In this document: piece after piece, positions 34,804 to 44,053 of the stretch
How the letters are laid out: every line of letters begins with the position of its first letter
How positions within the stretch are numbered: the first letter of the stretch is position 1
Assembly: GCA_947470185.1 (NCBI GenBank)
Contig: CANIRZ010000015.1
Span: 1-44,741, forward strand
Direction of reading: 5' to 3'
Length of the DNA: 44,741 nt
Origin: Sphingomonadales bacterium
GTDB taxonomy: Bacteria > Pseudomonadota > Alphaproteobacteria > Sphingomonadales > Sphingomonadaceae
Translations under genes and position numbers: made by a program
The notes under the pieces: model-generated
The model's input: only the letters and a program-made list of their open reading frames with translations
Databases searched by the model: none
What the model was told of the DNA's origin: nothing

Positions 34804-35790
34804 ATGACAGGACAAGAATTGGCTGCGGCCATCAAGACACCAACGCACGAAGGTGTGCAGCGGGCTATGACCAAAATTGCCGATATTCTGCCCAAAACAC
34901 CGTTACTGCCGCTTGAGGTGGATGGCGTAACGCTTTGGTGCAAGGCCGAAATGCTACAACCCGTCGGCGCGTTTAAGATACGCGGCGCTTGGCATCGACT
35001 GTCCGACCTAAATGAAGAAGAACGCGCACGCGGCGTTGTTGGCGTGTCCAGTGGAAACCACGCCCAAGGCGTGGCGTGGGCGGCAAAGAAGCTTGGTATA
35101 GCCGCTACAATCGTCATGCCGTCCAATGCGCCGCGTATGAAACTGGAAGCTACCAAAGCCTTGGGTGCTCAGGTTGTGCTGTACGACCGTGCAACCGAAT
35201 CCCGTGAAGAGGTTGCCGCTGGTTTGATCGCCCAAAGTGGCGCGACATTGGTGCATGCCTTTGGTGATCCATGGGTAATCGAAGGGCAGGGCACTGCTGG
35301 CATTGAAATAGCAGAGCAGCTTGCGGGGGTTGGCTTAGCCGGTCCCGACATGATTGTTTCATGCTGCGGTGGGGGTGGTCTGGCCTCCGGTCTAGCGTTG
35401 GCCTGTCCGGACGCAGACATTGCGATCGTTGAGCCCGAAGGCTGGGACGACATCATAAGATCGCTTGAGGCAGGCGAAATCCTACCCGTAAAGGACCTGA
35501 CGCACCCAACCTATTGCGACGCACTGCAAACGCCGCAAACTTATCCTGTTAATTTTGAGATACTGCGCCGACGCGTGTCCAACGGAGTGTCCGTTACAAC
35601 AGGCGAAGTCGTCACAGCGATGCGCGTGGTGTTTGAAAAACTGCATCTTGTCGTTGAACCAGGCGGGGCAGTGGCGCTTGCTGCTGTGCTTGCAGGTAAA
35701 ATTCAACCGAAGGGCAACACCGCGATTACGCTGTCAGGCGGAAATGTTGACCTGGAACTGTTTATAAAGCTGCTTTCTCAAGCTGCCTGA
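34804..35790 (+). CDS. Threonine/serine dehydratase-like PLP enzyme
   Basis: 328 residues. Fold-type II PLP enzyme: PLP Lys in [28 protein letters not shown], glycine-rich phosphate loop [10 protein letters not shown], and LSGGNVD at the C-terminus. Short form without a C-terminal ACT regulatory domain, so probably a catabolic threonine dehydratase or serine racemase/dehydratase rather than feedback-controlled IlvA. ATG at 34804 follows AGGGGCC. It is divergent from the polyamine unit, 54 bases away, and its 3' end overlaps hemA on the opposite strand by 13 bases. Confidence 0.88.
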   Translation: MTGQELAAAIKTPTHEGVQRAMTKIADILPKTPLLPLEVDGVTLWCKAEMLQPVGAFKIRGAWHRLSDLNEEERARGVVGVSSGNHAQGVAWAAKKLGIAATIVMPSNAPRMKLEATKALGAQVVLYDRATESREEVAAGLIAQSGATLVHAFGDPWVIEGQGTAGIEIAEQLAGVGLAGPDMIVSCCGGGGLASGLALACPDADIAIVEPEGWDDIIRSLEAGEILPVKDLTHPTYCDALQTPQTYPVNFEILRRRVSNGVSVTTGEVVTAMRVVFEKLHLVVEPGGAVALAAVLAGKIQPKGNTAITLSGGNVDLELFIKLLSQAA

Positions 35791-36998
35791 GCGACAGGGA
35801 TTTCCATCCGGCCCCAAATTTCAAGCAACGCCGAAGTCAAATCACGCATCATCTCCTCATTATGCTGAGGTCCAGGTGTGAAGCGCAACCGCTCGGTGCC
35901 GCGCGGCACTGTGGGGTAATTAATTGGCTGCACATAGACGCCATATTCAGCGAGCAAAATGTCGCTGATTTTCTTCGCTTTCACCGGATCGCCAACCATC
36001 AACGGAACGATGTGGGTGTTGCTCATCATCACGGGCAAGCCGGCATCGAAAAACAGTTTTTTGAGCATCGCTGCGTTCGCTTGCTGCGCATCGCGTTCTT
36101 CGCTTGAAGACTTTAAATGGCGAACTGCAGCCAACACACCGGCAACCAACACCGGCGACAATGACGTCGTGAAGATAAAGCCAGGCGCATAAGAGCGGAT
36201 AACGTCGATGATATTCTGGTCAGCCGCGATATAGCCGCCCATGACGCCAAAAGCCTTGCCCAAGGTGCCTTCGATAATTGTTACGCGGTCAGCGACGGCA
36301 TCCCGTTCGGAAATGCCACCACCACGTGCTCCATACATGCCAACGGCGTGCACTTCGTCACAATAGGTCAACGCATTATATTTGTCTGCAAGGTCGCAAA
36401 CTGCTCCGATAGGTGCGACATCTCCGTCCATCGAATAGACGCTTTCGAACGCAACCAGCTTTGGCACATCTGGATCGTCGGCCGCCAGCAATTCTTCAAG
36501 ATGGGCGAGGTCATTGTGCCGCCACACGCGCTTTTCACAGCCTGCATTTCGGATGCCGGCAATCATTGATGCATGATTGAGTTCATCTGAGTAGATTATG
36601 CAACCCGGCAGAACCTTGGCGAGCGTGGATAAGGTCGCGTCGTTCGAAACATAGCCAGATGTGAACAACAAAGCCCCATCCTTGCCATGCAAATCGGCCA
36701 GCTCATGTTCCAGCTCGACGTGATAATGGGTGTTGCCGCCAATGTTACGTGTGCCGCCAGATCCAGCGCCAACATCGTGGAGCGCGTTTTCCATCGCGCT
36801 AATGACGTCCGGATGTTGTCCCATGCAAAGATAATCGTTTGAGCACCACACGGTTATGTCTTTGGGTCCGTTATGTCCAGCAAAGCACCGCGCGTTAGGG
36901 TAATTACCCTTGTTCCGCAGAATGTCGATAAAAACGCGATAGCGACCTTCGGAATGAAGCCGGTCAATCGCTTTTTCAAAAATTGCGTTATAATTCAC
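35778..36998 (-). CDS. hemA: 5-aminolevulinate synthase
   Basis: 406 residues, standard for alphaproteobacterial ALAS. Condenses glycine and succinyl-CoA to 5-aminolevulinate (C4 route to heme). Family motifs: [48 protein letters not shown], and the PLP Lys in [15 protein letters not shown]; the C-terminus has [18 protein letters not shown]. The start codon is GTG at 36998 giving [14 protein letters not shown], the expected N-terminus. A 17-codon ORF directly upstream ends on this start (GTGA overlap). It is named hemA here in the ALAS sense, not glutamyl-tRNA reductase. Confidence 0.96.
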   Translation of the reverse strand: MNYNAIFEKAIDRLHSEGRYRVFIDILRNKGNYPNARCFAGHNGPKDITVWCSNDYLCMGQHPDVISAMENALHDVGAGSGGTRNIGGNTHYHVELEHELADLHGKDGALLFTSGYVSNDATLSTLAKVLPGCIIYSDELNHASMIAGIRNAGCEKRVWRHNDLAHLEELLAADDPDVPKLVAFESVYSMDGDVAPIGAVCDLADKYNALTYCDEVHAVGMYGARGGGISERDAVADRVTIIEGTLGKAFGVMGGYIAADQNIIDVIRSYAPGFIFTTSLSPVLVAGVLAAVRHLKSSSEERDAQQANAAMLKKLFFDAGLPVMMSNTHIVPLMVGDPVKAKKISDILLAEYGVYVQPINYPTVPRGTERLRFTPGPQHNEEMMRDLTSALLEIWGRMEIPVAQAA

Positions 36999-37049
36999 GG
37001 ATACTGACCCCGACGGTTGGACCGCGCGCGCGGCTTGTTGTTGCCCATT
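36996..37049 (-). CDS. Possible 17-residue upstream ORF coupled to hemA
   Basis: ATG at 37049 opens [17 protein letters not shown] and its TGA overlaps the GTG start of hemA. The peptide is very basic. There is no Shine-Dalgarno before its ATG, so it may be chance; if translated it would deliver ribosomes to hemA. Confidence 0.2.
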
Positions 37050-37128
37050 AATCGCGGAAAATGCAAAAATCTAGCGCGAACGACTTGCAACAAGCGTCAT
37101 TCCAGTTTCGTTATTGTGATAATTGCGT

Positions 37129-37932
37129 TCAGAGTGATCTGACCCGTGTCAAAACAAAGCCAGACAATGCCGGAAGCAACGTGTTTAGCCTGGCAACTGG
37201 CCCGGTTGTTACGAAAGTTCCTTCTTCGGGATCGACCGGCCAAGTTTGGTCCTTTGTCAGATGGTTAATACGCCGCGCGATACCCGCTGCGCCGTCAACA
37301 AATTCTACATGCGGTGCGGCAGCGCGTAACTCATCTTCTATCAGAGGGAAATGCGTGCAACCAAGCACAACCGTATCAAGTCTTGCTCCATCTGGTTGGT
37401 CCATCAGCCCAGCCATGGCCCTTACATAAACTGCGGGATCAACAGGTTCACCGCGTATTTTTGCCTCGGCTGCGCTTACCAGTTCTGGCGCAGCGTGACG
37501 CAGCAACGTCATATCTGGTGCATGGTCGGCATAGAGTTTGTCGACATAGCTTTGGCGAACTGTCGCAGCGGTGCCTAACAGACCAATGACGCCGCTTTGC
37601 GTCGCTTCTGCCGCTGGTTTAATGGCCGGGACAGTACCCACCACCGGCACGTCTAGCGCCGCCCGCACATGCGTTAGTGCGATTGTGCAGGCAGTGTTGC
37701 AGGCAATTGCCACAAGACGCGGCTGGTAACGCTCAACCAGGCGGCCGAGCAAAGCAGGCACCCGCGCCGAAATCTCCGCCTCGGTTTTGGTTCCGTAAGG
37801 CAGACCCGCGTAATCGGCTGCAAAAACAATCGGAGCGTTGGGCAAAGCGGCTTGGACGGCTTTCAGGACCGAAAGCCCGCCAATGCCGGAGTCAAAAAAC
37901 AAAAGCGGCGCGCTTCTTGGGATAAACGACAT
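37129..37932 (-). CDS. murI: Glutamate racemase
   Basis: 267 residues. Makes D-glutamate for peptidoglycan. The two catalytic cysteines are seen in VAIACNTACT and VLGCTHFPLIEDEL, with FFDSGIGGLSVL near the N-terminus and DYAGLPYGTK following. The ATG at 37932 gives MSFIPRSAPLLFFDSG; the extension to 38007 adds an unlikely Arg/Cys-rich leader and is rejected. It lies 130 bases upstream of hemA on the same strand and is divergent from plsY. Confidence 0.94.
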   Translation of the reverse strand: MSFIPRSAPLLFFDSGIGGLSVLKAVQAALPNAPIVFAADYAGLPYGTKTEAEISARVPALLGRLVERYQPRLVAIACNTACTIALTHVRAALDVPVVGTVPAIKPAAEATQSGVIGLLGTAATVRQSYVDKLYADHAPDMTLLRHAAPELVSAAEAKIRGEPVDPAVYVRAMAGLMDQPDGARLDTVVLGCTHFPLIEDELRAAAPHVEFVDGAAGIARRINHLTKDQTWPVDPEEGTFVTTGPVARLNTLLPALSGFVLTRVRSL

Positions 37933-38032
37933 ACCGCATCGATAAGCGGTAGCGGCTGTGCTTGCAAGCCGACAGCCTTGAGCGCGTGGAACAAAACGGC
38001 TACGCAATAGAGATATTTAGAGGATTCGTCTG

Positions 38033-38632
38033 GTGAGTGATCTTTGGTTAAACATGGGTGCCGGTCTTGTGCTTGGCTATGCGCTTGGCGCCATCCCGTT
38101 CGGTCTGCTCTTGACACGCTTGTCCGGTGGTGGCGACATCCGAACAATTGGCTCAGGGAACATCGGCGCCACCAACGTCCTGCGTACAGGACGCAAGGGT
38201 ATGGCTGCACTCACATTGATCCTTGATATGCTCAAAGGATTTTGTGCGGTGTGGTTAGCCACCCATTATCTCCCTGGGGGCGAGATACTCGCAGCTGCAG
38301 GTGCGTTTTTCGGTCATCTGTTCCCCGTTTGGCTTAGGTTTAAGGGTGGCAAAGGGTCTGCAACCTACGGCGGTATCTTGTTTGGCCTGTTCTGGCAGGG
38401 CGGGGTCATTTACGCGATTATATGGTTAGGCGTTCTAATAATCTCACGTTTATCGTCTGGCGCGAGCCTAACAGCTGCCCTCTCGGCACCCATTGCCGCC
38501 GTAATTCTTGGATATTATGATTTGGTGCCAATGCTTTCCGTGTGCACGCTCATCATCTTTTGGAAGCACCGGGGTAATATCGAGCGCCTAATGGCTGGCA
38601 CAGAACCCCGCATCGGTAAAAGCAAAAGCTGA
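38033..38632 (+). CDS. plsY: Glycerol-3-phosphate acyltransferase PlsY
   Basis: 199 residues. Inner-membrane enzyme transferring the acyl group from acyl-phosphate to glycerol 3-phosphate, the first step of phospholipid synthesis. Several membrane helices; conserved loops GSGNIGATNVLRTGRKG (from residue 41), FGHLFPVWLRFKGGKGSAT and WKHRGNIERLMAGTEPRIG match PlsY motifs. Start codon is GTG at 38033 with AGAGGA upstream. dprA starts 5 bases after the stop, so they are co-transcribed. Confidence 0.95.
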   Translation: MSDLWLNMGAGLVLGYALGAIPFGLLLTRLSGGGDIRTIGSGNIGATNVLRTGRKGMAALTLILDMLKGFCAVWLATHYLPGGEILAAAGAFFGHLFPVWLRFKGGKGSATYGGILFGLFWQGGVIYAIIWLGVLIISRLSSGASLTAALSAPIAAVILGYYDLVPMLSVCTLIIFWKHRGNIERLMAGTEPRIGKSKS

Positions 38633-38637
38633 CTGCG

Positions 38638-39735
38638 GTGACTTTTGGCAGCCAAGTCCATTTTGATCAGCTCCGCTTGATAAGGTCACCCAATATTGGG
38701 CCTGTTAGTTATCGCCAGCTCATGTCGCGCTTCGGCAGTGCAAAGGCCGCTCTTGAGGCGTTACCTGACCTTGTGCGGCGCGGCGGTGGCAAGCAGATGG
38801 TGCTGGCCAATGAGGACGTGATTGCAAGGGAGTTTCAAATTACGCGTGCTTTCGGTGCACGACATGTGTTCGCGGGTGATGCTGACTATCCGCTCTTGCT
38901 ATCGCACCTCGACAATGCGCCGCCGGTAATGTGCGTGAAGGGAGATTTGGCTTTGTTAGCGCGTCCGGCAGTTGCACTTGTGGGCGCACGCAATGCGTCG
39001 GCAGGCGCGTGTCAGTTTGCGCGGCAATTGGCCTTTGAACTTTGCCAAATGGAGCTATCTGTTGTATCTGGCCTAGCACGCGGCATTGATACCGCGGCAC
39101 ATGTGGGGTCCATTGACAGCGGAACGGTCGCGGTCATTGCCGGCGGGATAGACGTGGTTTACCCACCAGAAAACCGAGCATTGCAGGACAGGATTGCCGA
39201 GCGCGGGCTTCTTATCGCAGAGCAACCCCTAGGCACCGAACCGAGAGCGCGGCACTTTCCCTATCGCAACCGTATTATCGCTGGGGTATCTGCTGGAACC
39301 GTGGTGATTGAAGCTGCGCCAAAGTCGGGATCGCTCATTACCGCGCGGCTTGCAGCGGAGGCCGGGCGTGAGGTCATGGCTGTTCCAGGATCGCCACTTG
39401 ATCCGCGATCGCGCGGCTGCAACCAGCTTATCCGGGAGGGCGCAACTCTTGTGCAAAATGCATCCGAGATTGCAGAGATGATCCATCCAATCGACAATCG
39501 CATGCTTGGGCCGGCTGCATCCCACGCCAATCTAGCTCCAAAGATATCCGACGACGGCAGCAACGCCGAACGCAGCGCCGTTATCGACCTGATGGGCATG
39601 ACCTATGTTTCGGTCGATGAATTGGTGCGGCAATCCGGAAGCAGTCCAGCAACTGTCCAGATGGTATTACTGGAATTTGAGTTGGCCGGAAAATTAGAGC
39701 GCGGGGCAGGCGGCAAGGTTCGTTTTACAGCATGA
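38638..39735 (+). CDS. dprA: DNA-processing protein DprA
   Basis: 365 residues. Loads RecA on incoming single-stranded DNA during natural transformation; widely conserved also in species not known to be competent. The Rossmann-like core shows VALVGARNAS, VVSGLARGIDTAAH, VIAGGIDVVYPPEN, FPYRNRIIAGVS and EAAPKSGSLITARLA, and a C-terminal DprA winged-helix-like domain (MTYVSVDELVRQSG) is present. Start codon GTG at 38638. It follows plsY directly and is followed by topA, a common alphaproteobacterial order. Confidence 0.95.
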   Translation: MTFGSQVHFDQLRLIRSPNIGPVSYRQLMSRFGSAKAALEALPDLVRRGGGKQMVLANEDVIAREFQITRAFGARHVFAGDADYPLLLSHLDNAPPVMCVKGDLALLARPAVALVGARNASAGACQFARQLAFELCQMELSVVSGLARGIDTAAHVGSIDSGTVAVIAGGIDVVYPPENRALQDRIAERGLLIAEQPLGTEPRARHFPYRNRIIAGVSAGTVVIEAAPKSGSLITARLAAEAGREVMAVPGSPLDPRSRGCNQLIREGATLVQNASEIAEMIHPIDNRMLGPAASHANLAPKISDDGSNAERSAVIDLMGMTYVSVDELVRQSGSSPATVQMVLLEFELAGKLERGAGGKVRFTA

Positions 39736-39826
39736 AATAACATTGCATTTTTCATCTTGACGGGGGGCGCCTTACCCCATCAGCCTATACGCGTACGCGA
39801 GAGATTTTAGAAAAGCACAAAATATC

Positions 39827-42385
39827 ATGCAATTAGTCATTGTTGAATCACCTGCAAAAGCCAAGACGATCGAGAAATATTTGGGCCCCGGTTTCAAGGT
39901 GCTGGCGTCATATGGGCATATCCGCGACTTACCGCCCAAGGATGGATCGGTCGATCCCGACAATGGGTTTGAAATGCTATGGGATAACTATGCCGACAAG
40001 GCCAAGCAGCTCAAGGCAATCACGGACGAGGCCAAGAAGGCAGATAGCTTAATCCTTGCGACCGACCCCGATCGCGAAGGTGAGGCAATCAGCTGGCATG
40101 TGCAGGAAGTGCTCGCGAAGAAAAAAGTGCTGCCGGCAAAGGTCGGCCGCGTAACTTTCAATGCCATCACCAAACAGGCCGTGACCGATGCGATGAAGCA
40201 CCCACGCGCACTGGATGTCGACCTCATCGATGCCTATCGCGCCCGCCGCGCACTCGATTATCTGGTCGGTTTTACTCTTTCGCCTGTCTTGTGGCGCAAA
40301 TTGCCTGGCGCAAAATCTGCGGGGCGTGTGCAGTCGGTCGCGTTGCGCCTAATCGTTGAACGCGAACGCGAAATCGAGGCGTTCCGTGCGCAGGAATATT
40401 GGTCCGTCAAAGCCGGCATGGAGCATAAGGGCCAAAAATTTGATGCCCGTTTGATCCAGTATCTTGGCAAGAAGCTCGACAAGATGGGTTTGAAAACTGA
40501 AGGGGACGCAGAGCAAGCCCGCCTTGCAGTGGAAGCCGGCAAATTTACCGTCGAGACCGTTGAGACCAAGCCTGTCACCCGCAATCCACAACCGCCCTTC
40601 ACGACGTCCACTTTGCAGCAAGAAGCCGCGCGTAAGCTTGGTTTTTCCGCAAGCCATACGATGCGTATCGCCCAAGGCCTATATGAAGACGGCGCGATCA
40701 CCTACATGCGGACCGATGGCGTCCAGATGGACCACAGCGCCATTTCCGCCGCACGTAAATCGATCTCCGACCGTTTTGACAGTGGATATTTACCCGAGAA
40801 ACCCCGCGTTTATCAAACGAAGGCAAAGAATGCGCAGGAAGCGCATGAGGCAATACGTCCAACCGATTTCAATAAAGACAAAGCAGGTTCAGGGGATCAT
40901 GGTCGCCTGTATGACCTGATTTTTAAGCGCGCAATGGCGAGCCAAATGGCCTCGGCGCGCATGGAACGCACCACCATCGATTTTCTTGATGGCACCGGAC
41001 AAACAGGGTTGCGCGCAACCGGACAGGTCATGAAATTCCCTGGTTTCCTTGCCGTGTATGAAGAAGGCCGCGACGATAGTGACAGCGAAGATAGCGCCAT
41101 CTTGCCAGCCATGGCCGTTGGCGACGCGCCTGCGAAGAACGCTGCGGAAAAGATCCAGCACTTTACGCAGCCGCCACCGCGTTTCTCCGAAGCGACGTTG
41201 GTGAAGCGTCTTGAAGAGTTGGGGATCGGCCGCCCATCGACATACGCGTCAACTATTCAGGTTCTAAAAGATCGTACATATGTACGTGTGGAAAAAAATC
41301 GTTTTTTTGCAGAGGAATCTGGGCGATTGCTTACAGCATTTCTTGAGCGATTTTTTGAACGTTATGTCGCTTATGATTACACCGCTGGCCTAGAGGATCA
41401 GTTGGATGAAATTAGTGGTGGCCGTGCCAATTGGCAGTCATTTCTTGAGGCTTTTTGGCGTGATTTTAAACCGAAGACGGCTGAGGTCATGGAGCAGAAA
41501 CCGTCAGAGGTGACAGCCCAACTTGATATATTCCTATCACCATATCTCTTTCCCGAACGCGAAGACGGCACTGATCCCCGACTTTGCCCCAAATGTGGGG
41601 AGGGCAGGCTTGCGTTGCGCGGTGGAAAATTTGGTGCGTTTGTTGCGTGTTCAAATTACCCCGACTGCAAATATACCCGCAAATTCGCGCAGCCCGGCGG
41701 CGAAAATGGTGAAGATACCGGCCCCGAGATTCTAGGTCAGCATCCTGAAACCCAATTGGAAGTGACTCGGAAATCTGGGCGCTTTGGCCCTTATTTTGAA
41801 ACGGGCGAGGGAACTGATGTAAAGCGAGCCTCAATACCGAAAGATATTCCGGCAGAAGATATTGGGTTAGAATGGGCTGTGAAGCTGCTGTCATTGCCCC
41901 GCACCATCGGGATACACCCCGAAAGCGGTGAACCAGTGATGGCAAGCATTGGTCGTTATGGGCCTTATCTTGCGCATAATGGTAAATATGCCCGGTTGCA
42001 GTCTACGACCGAGGTGTTCGAAACAGGAATGAACAGCGCGGTTGTGAAGTTGGCCGAAGCTTTGGCTAACCCAGGCCGTGGGCGTGGTGCCGCACGCGCA
42101 CCGTTGAAAGAATTAGGCAAGCATCCGCGCACTGAAGCTGAAATCAAGCTCATGGAGGGCCGCTTTGGTCCTTATGTGACCGATGGCACCACCAATGCGA
42201 CATTGCCCAAGTCGATTTCGCCTGATGCGCTTACACTTGAAGAAGCCGCGCAGCTAATCGATGCACGTGTAGCTATGCCGCCAAAGGGCAAGGTCAAGAA
42301 AAAGGCTGCGCCGAAAAAGAAAGCTGCGCCAAAGAAAGCAGCGGCAAAACCAAAGGCTGGGGCTAAGACAAAGAAAGCGGAATAA
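39827..42385 (+). CDS. topA: DNA topoisomerase I
   Basis: 852 residues. Type IA topoisomerase relaxing negative supercoils. Toprim domain: VIVESPAKAKTIEKYLG and the acidic triad ATDPDREGEAISWH; catalytic Tyr in GAITYMRTDG; also SAGRVQSVALRLIVERE and GIGRPSTYASTI. Near residues 585-610 one four-cysteine zinc ribbon (CPKC ... CSNYPDC) is followed by repeated topoisomerase C-terminal modules (GRFGPYFETG, GRYGPYLAHNGKYA, GRFGPYVTDG). The last about 30 residues are an almost pure Lys/Ala/Pro tail likely to bind DNA. No strong ribosome-binding site is seen before the ATG at 39827. Confidence 0.96.
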   Translation: MQLVIVESPAKAKTIEKYLGPGFKVLASYGHIRDLPPKDGSVDPDNGFEMLWDNYADKAKQLKAITDEAKKADSLILATDPDREGEAISWHVQEVLAKKKVLPAKVGRVTFNAITKQAVTDAMKHPRALDVDLIDAYRARRALDYLVGFTLSPVLWRKLPGAKSAGRVQSVALRLIVEREREIEAFRAQEYWSVKAGMEHKGQKFDARLIQYLGKKLDKMGLKTEGDAEQARLAVEAGKFTVETVETKPVTRNPQPPFTTSTLQQEAARKLGFSASHTMRIAQGLYEDGAITYMRTDGVQMDHSAISAARKSISDRFDSGYLPEKPRVYQTKAKNAQEAHEAIRPTDFNKDKAGSGDHGRLYDLIFKRAMASQMASARMERTTIDFLDGTGQTGLRATGQVMKFPGFLAVYEEGRDDSDSEDSAILPAMAVGDAPAKNAAEKIQHFTQPPPRFSEATLVKRLEELGIGRPSTYASTIQVLKDRTYVRVEKNRFFAEESGRLLTAFLERFFERYVAYDYTAGLEDQLDEISGGRANWQSFLEAFWRDFKPKTAEVMEQKPSEVTAQLDIFLSPYLFPEREDGTDPRLCPKCGEGRLALRGGKFGAFVACSNYPDCKYTRKFAQPGGENGEDTGPEILGQHPETQLEVTRKSGRFGPYFETGEGTDVKRASIPKDIPAEDIGLEWAVKLLSLPRTIGIHPESGEPVMASIGRYGPYLAHNGKYARLQSTTEVFETGMNSAVVKLAEALANPGRGRGAARAPLKELGKHPRTEAEIKLMEGRFGPYVTDGTTNATLPKSISPDALTLEEAAQLIDARVAMPPKGKVKKKAAPKKKAAPKKAAAKPKAGAKTKKAE

Positions 42386-42446
42386 CTAGACCTAACTCAG
42401 ACACACGGGACGTCCTTTGGGACTTGGGTTTGAGCTTTGGGAAGTA

Positions 42447-42471
42447 AGATGCTGAAGCTCGTTCAGCGTGA
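42447..42471. repeat. REP-like palindrome between topA and era
   Basis: GCTGAA (42451-42456) and TTCAGC (42462-42467) form a perfect 6-base-pair stem around GCTCG. The whole motif GATGCTGAA..TTCAGCGTGAC resembles extragenic palindromes I recall being scattered through sphingomonad genomes (GCTGAA..TTCAGCAT-type). It lies between two convergent genes, a usual site for such elements. Only one copy is in this window, so repetition is not shown here. Confidence 0.4.
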
Positions 42472-42494
42472 CTATTGGCACGTCAGGGCTTCTG

Positions 42495-43388
42495 TCACTC
42501 CACCCACTCAAGCCCAATATCGCGATATAGGCTGCGGTCTTCGTCCCATTTGGCATGCACTTTTACATGCAAATAAAGATGAACTTTAACACCCATTAGC
42601 TTTGCCAGTTCAAGGCGTGCCGCTTCGCCAATCGCTTTAATCCGCGTGCCACCTTTGCCCAATACAATCGCACGCTGCGTTGGCCGAGCGACGAGTATCT
42701 GCTGGTGAATTTCCAGCGACCCGTCCTCACGTTCGCTATACTTCTCAGTCTCAACCGCGCTGGCATATGGCAGTTCTTCGTGCAGTTGCAGATAGAGCTG
42801 TTCCCGCGTGATTTCGGAGGCGATCAACCGGTCTGTGGCATCGGACACTTGATCCTCAGGGAAATGCCATTCTCCCTCAGGCATATTGTCGGCAAGCGCG
42901 GTTTTGAATTCTTCAAGGCCATCACCCGTTGCCGCGCTGATATAATAGATCTGCTCAAACGCGCATTTGTCGGTCAATTTCGTCGTGAGCGCGAGCAGCT
43001 TATCCTTGGCTGCTATATCAACCTTGTTCAAAACAAGCCATTTGCGTTCAGGCCGGTCTTTTAGGCCATCGAGGATTTTTTCGACCTTTGGTCCAGCGCC
43101 AGCCCGGCCATCGACGATCAAAGCGATCATATCGGCGTCGCCCGCACCATCCCATGCCGCCGCGACCATGGCGCGATCAAACCTACGCTGTGCCGCAAAA
43201 ATTCCCGGTGTATCGACTAAAATGATCTGCGTTTCGCCAGCCAGCGCCACGCCCAACATGCGCGTACGGGTAGTTTGTGCCTTTGGACTGACGATAGCTA
43301 CCTTTTGCCCGACGAGAGCATTGACCAAGGTCGACTTTCCGGCATTTGGCGCGCCGATAATGGCAACATGTCCGCATTTCTTGGTCAT
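42495..43388 (-). CDS. era: GTPase Era
   Basis: 297 residues. GTPase needed for 16S rRNA maturation and 30S assembly. G1 GAPNAGKSTLVNALVG (12-27), G3 DTPGIF, G4 NKVD, then the KH RNA-binding domain with VLGKGGTRIKAIGEAARLELA and the family end VKVHAKWDEDRSLYRDIGLE. The ATG at 43388 overlaps the rnc stop (ATGA). It is third in lepB-rnc-era, the standard order. It converges on topA. Confidence 0.96.
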   Translation of the reverse strand: MTKKCGHVAIIGAPNAGKSTLVNALVGQKVAIVSPKAQTTRTRMLGVALAGETQIILVDTPGIFAAQRRFDRAMVAAAWDGAGDADMIALIVDGRAGAGPKVEKILDGLKDRPERKWLVLNKVDIAAKDKLLALTTKLTDKCAFEQIYYISAATGDGLEEFKTALADNMPEGEWHFPEDQVSDATDRLIASEITREQLYLQLHEELPYASAVETEKYSEREDGSLEIHQQILVARPTQRAIVLGKGGTRIKAIGEAARLELAKLMGVKVHLYLHVKVHAKWDEDRSLYRDIGLEWVE

Positions 43389-44053
43389 GCGTTGGTTTCC
43401 AAAAAGGCAAGTGCTGCAGCGGTTTCGGCGGCCTGTTTGCTGTTCGCGCTCGCAGTGACGGGGGTAAAACCCTTCACGGTAACGGTGATTTCAAATATCA
43501 TAGCGTGTGGAGGGCCTTCTTTTTTTGTGACAACATATTCTGGAACCTTGCGTCCATGGGCGGCGCACCATTCCTGTAATTCGGATTTAGGGTGCTTGGG
43601 AGCGCCATTTGCGGTTTCAAGAAGTGGCGCCCAGAGCTGTTCTATAAGCTTGCGCGCAGCATTTAGGCCATGGTCAATATATAGCGCACCAATAATTGCC
43701 TCCATGACGTCACCCAACACATTGTCGCTTTGTTGCGCACCATCGTCACGGGCCTGCTTTCCAAGCCGCAAATAGGCCGCAAGGCCAATTTTTCGAGCAA
43801 TTTCGGCACATGTCGCGCCGGATACAAGGGCGTTTAAACGATGCGACAAGCGTCCTTCTGCTTCGTCGCTGAAGCGGTGATACAGCATGTCGGCTATGAC
43901 GAGGCCCAATATTCTATCGCCCAAAAATTCGAGGCGCTGATAATCTGGTTGCCCAGTGCTTCCATGGGTTAATGCGCGGCTATACAGAGCCCAATCCGAT
44001 GGCTGCTCAGGAAGCAGTTCCGCCAGCCAGATCTCCTGATCACTGCCAATCAA
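43385..44053 (-). CDS. rnc: Ribonuclease III
   Basis: 222 residues from the chosen start. Cleaves double-stranded RNA, including rRNA precursors. The catalytic signature QRLEFLGDRILGLVIADMLY and the second acidic site GDVMEAIIGALYIDHG are intact, followed by a dsRNA-binding domain (PKSELQEWCAAHG ... ASANSKQAAETAAALAFLE). No ATG is available in a suitable place; TTG at 44053 overlaps the lepB stop as TTGA, like the other coupled starts in this window, and gives a normal family length. The longer ORF to 44215 lies within lepB and is rejected. Confidence 0.93.
   Translation of the reverse strand: MIGSDQEIWLAELLPEQPSDWALYSRALTHGSTGQPDYQRLEFLGDRILGLVIADMLYHRFSDEAEGRLSHRLNALVSGATCAEIARKIGLAAYLRLGKQARDDGAQQSDNVLGDVMEAIIGALYIDHGLNAARKLIEQLWAPLLETANGAPKHPKSELQEWCAAHGRKVPEYVVTKKEGPPHAMIFEITVTVKGFTPVTASANSKQAAETAAALAFLETNA

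Noticed and set aside
39762-39780. GGGG..CCCC stem and TTGACG upstream of topA as terminator or promoter
   Set aside because: The stem is only 4 pairs and TTGACG is 23 bases from TATACG, too far for a sigma-70 promoter.
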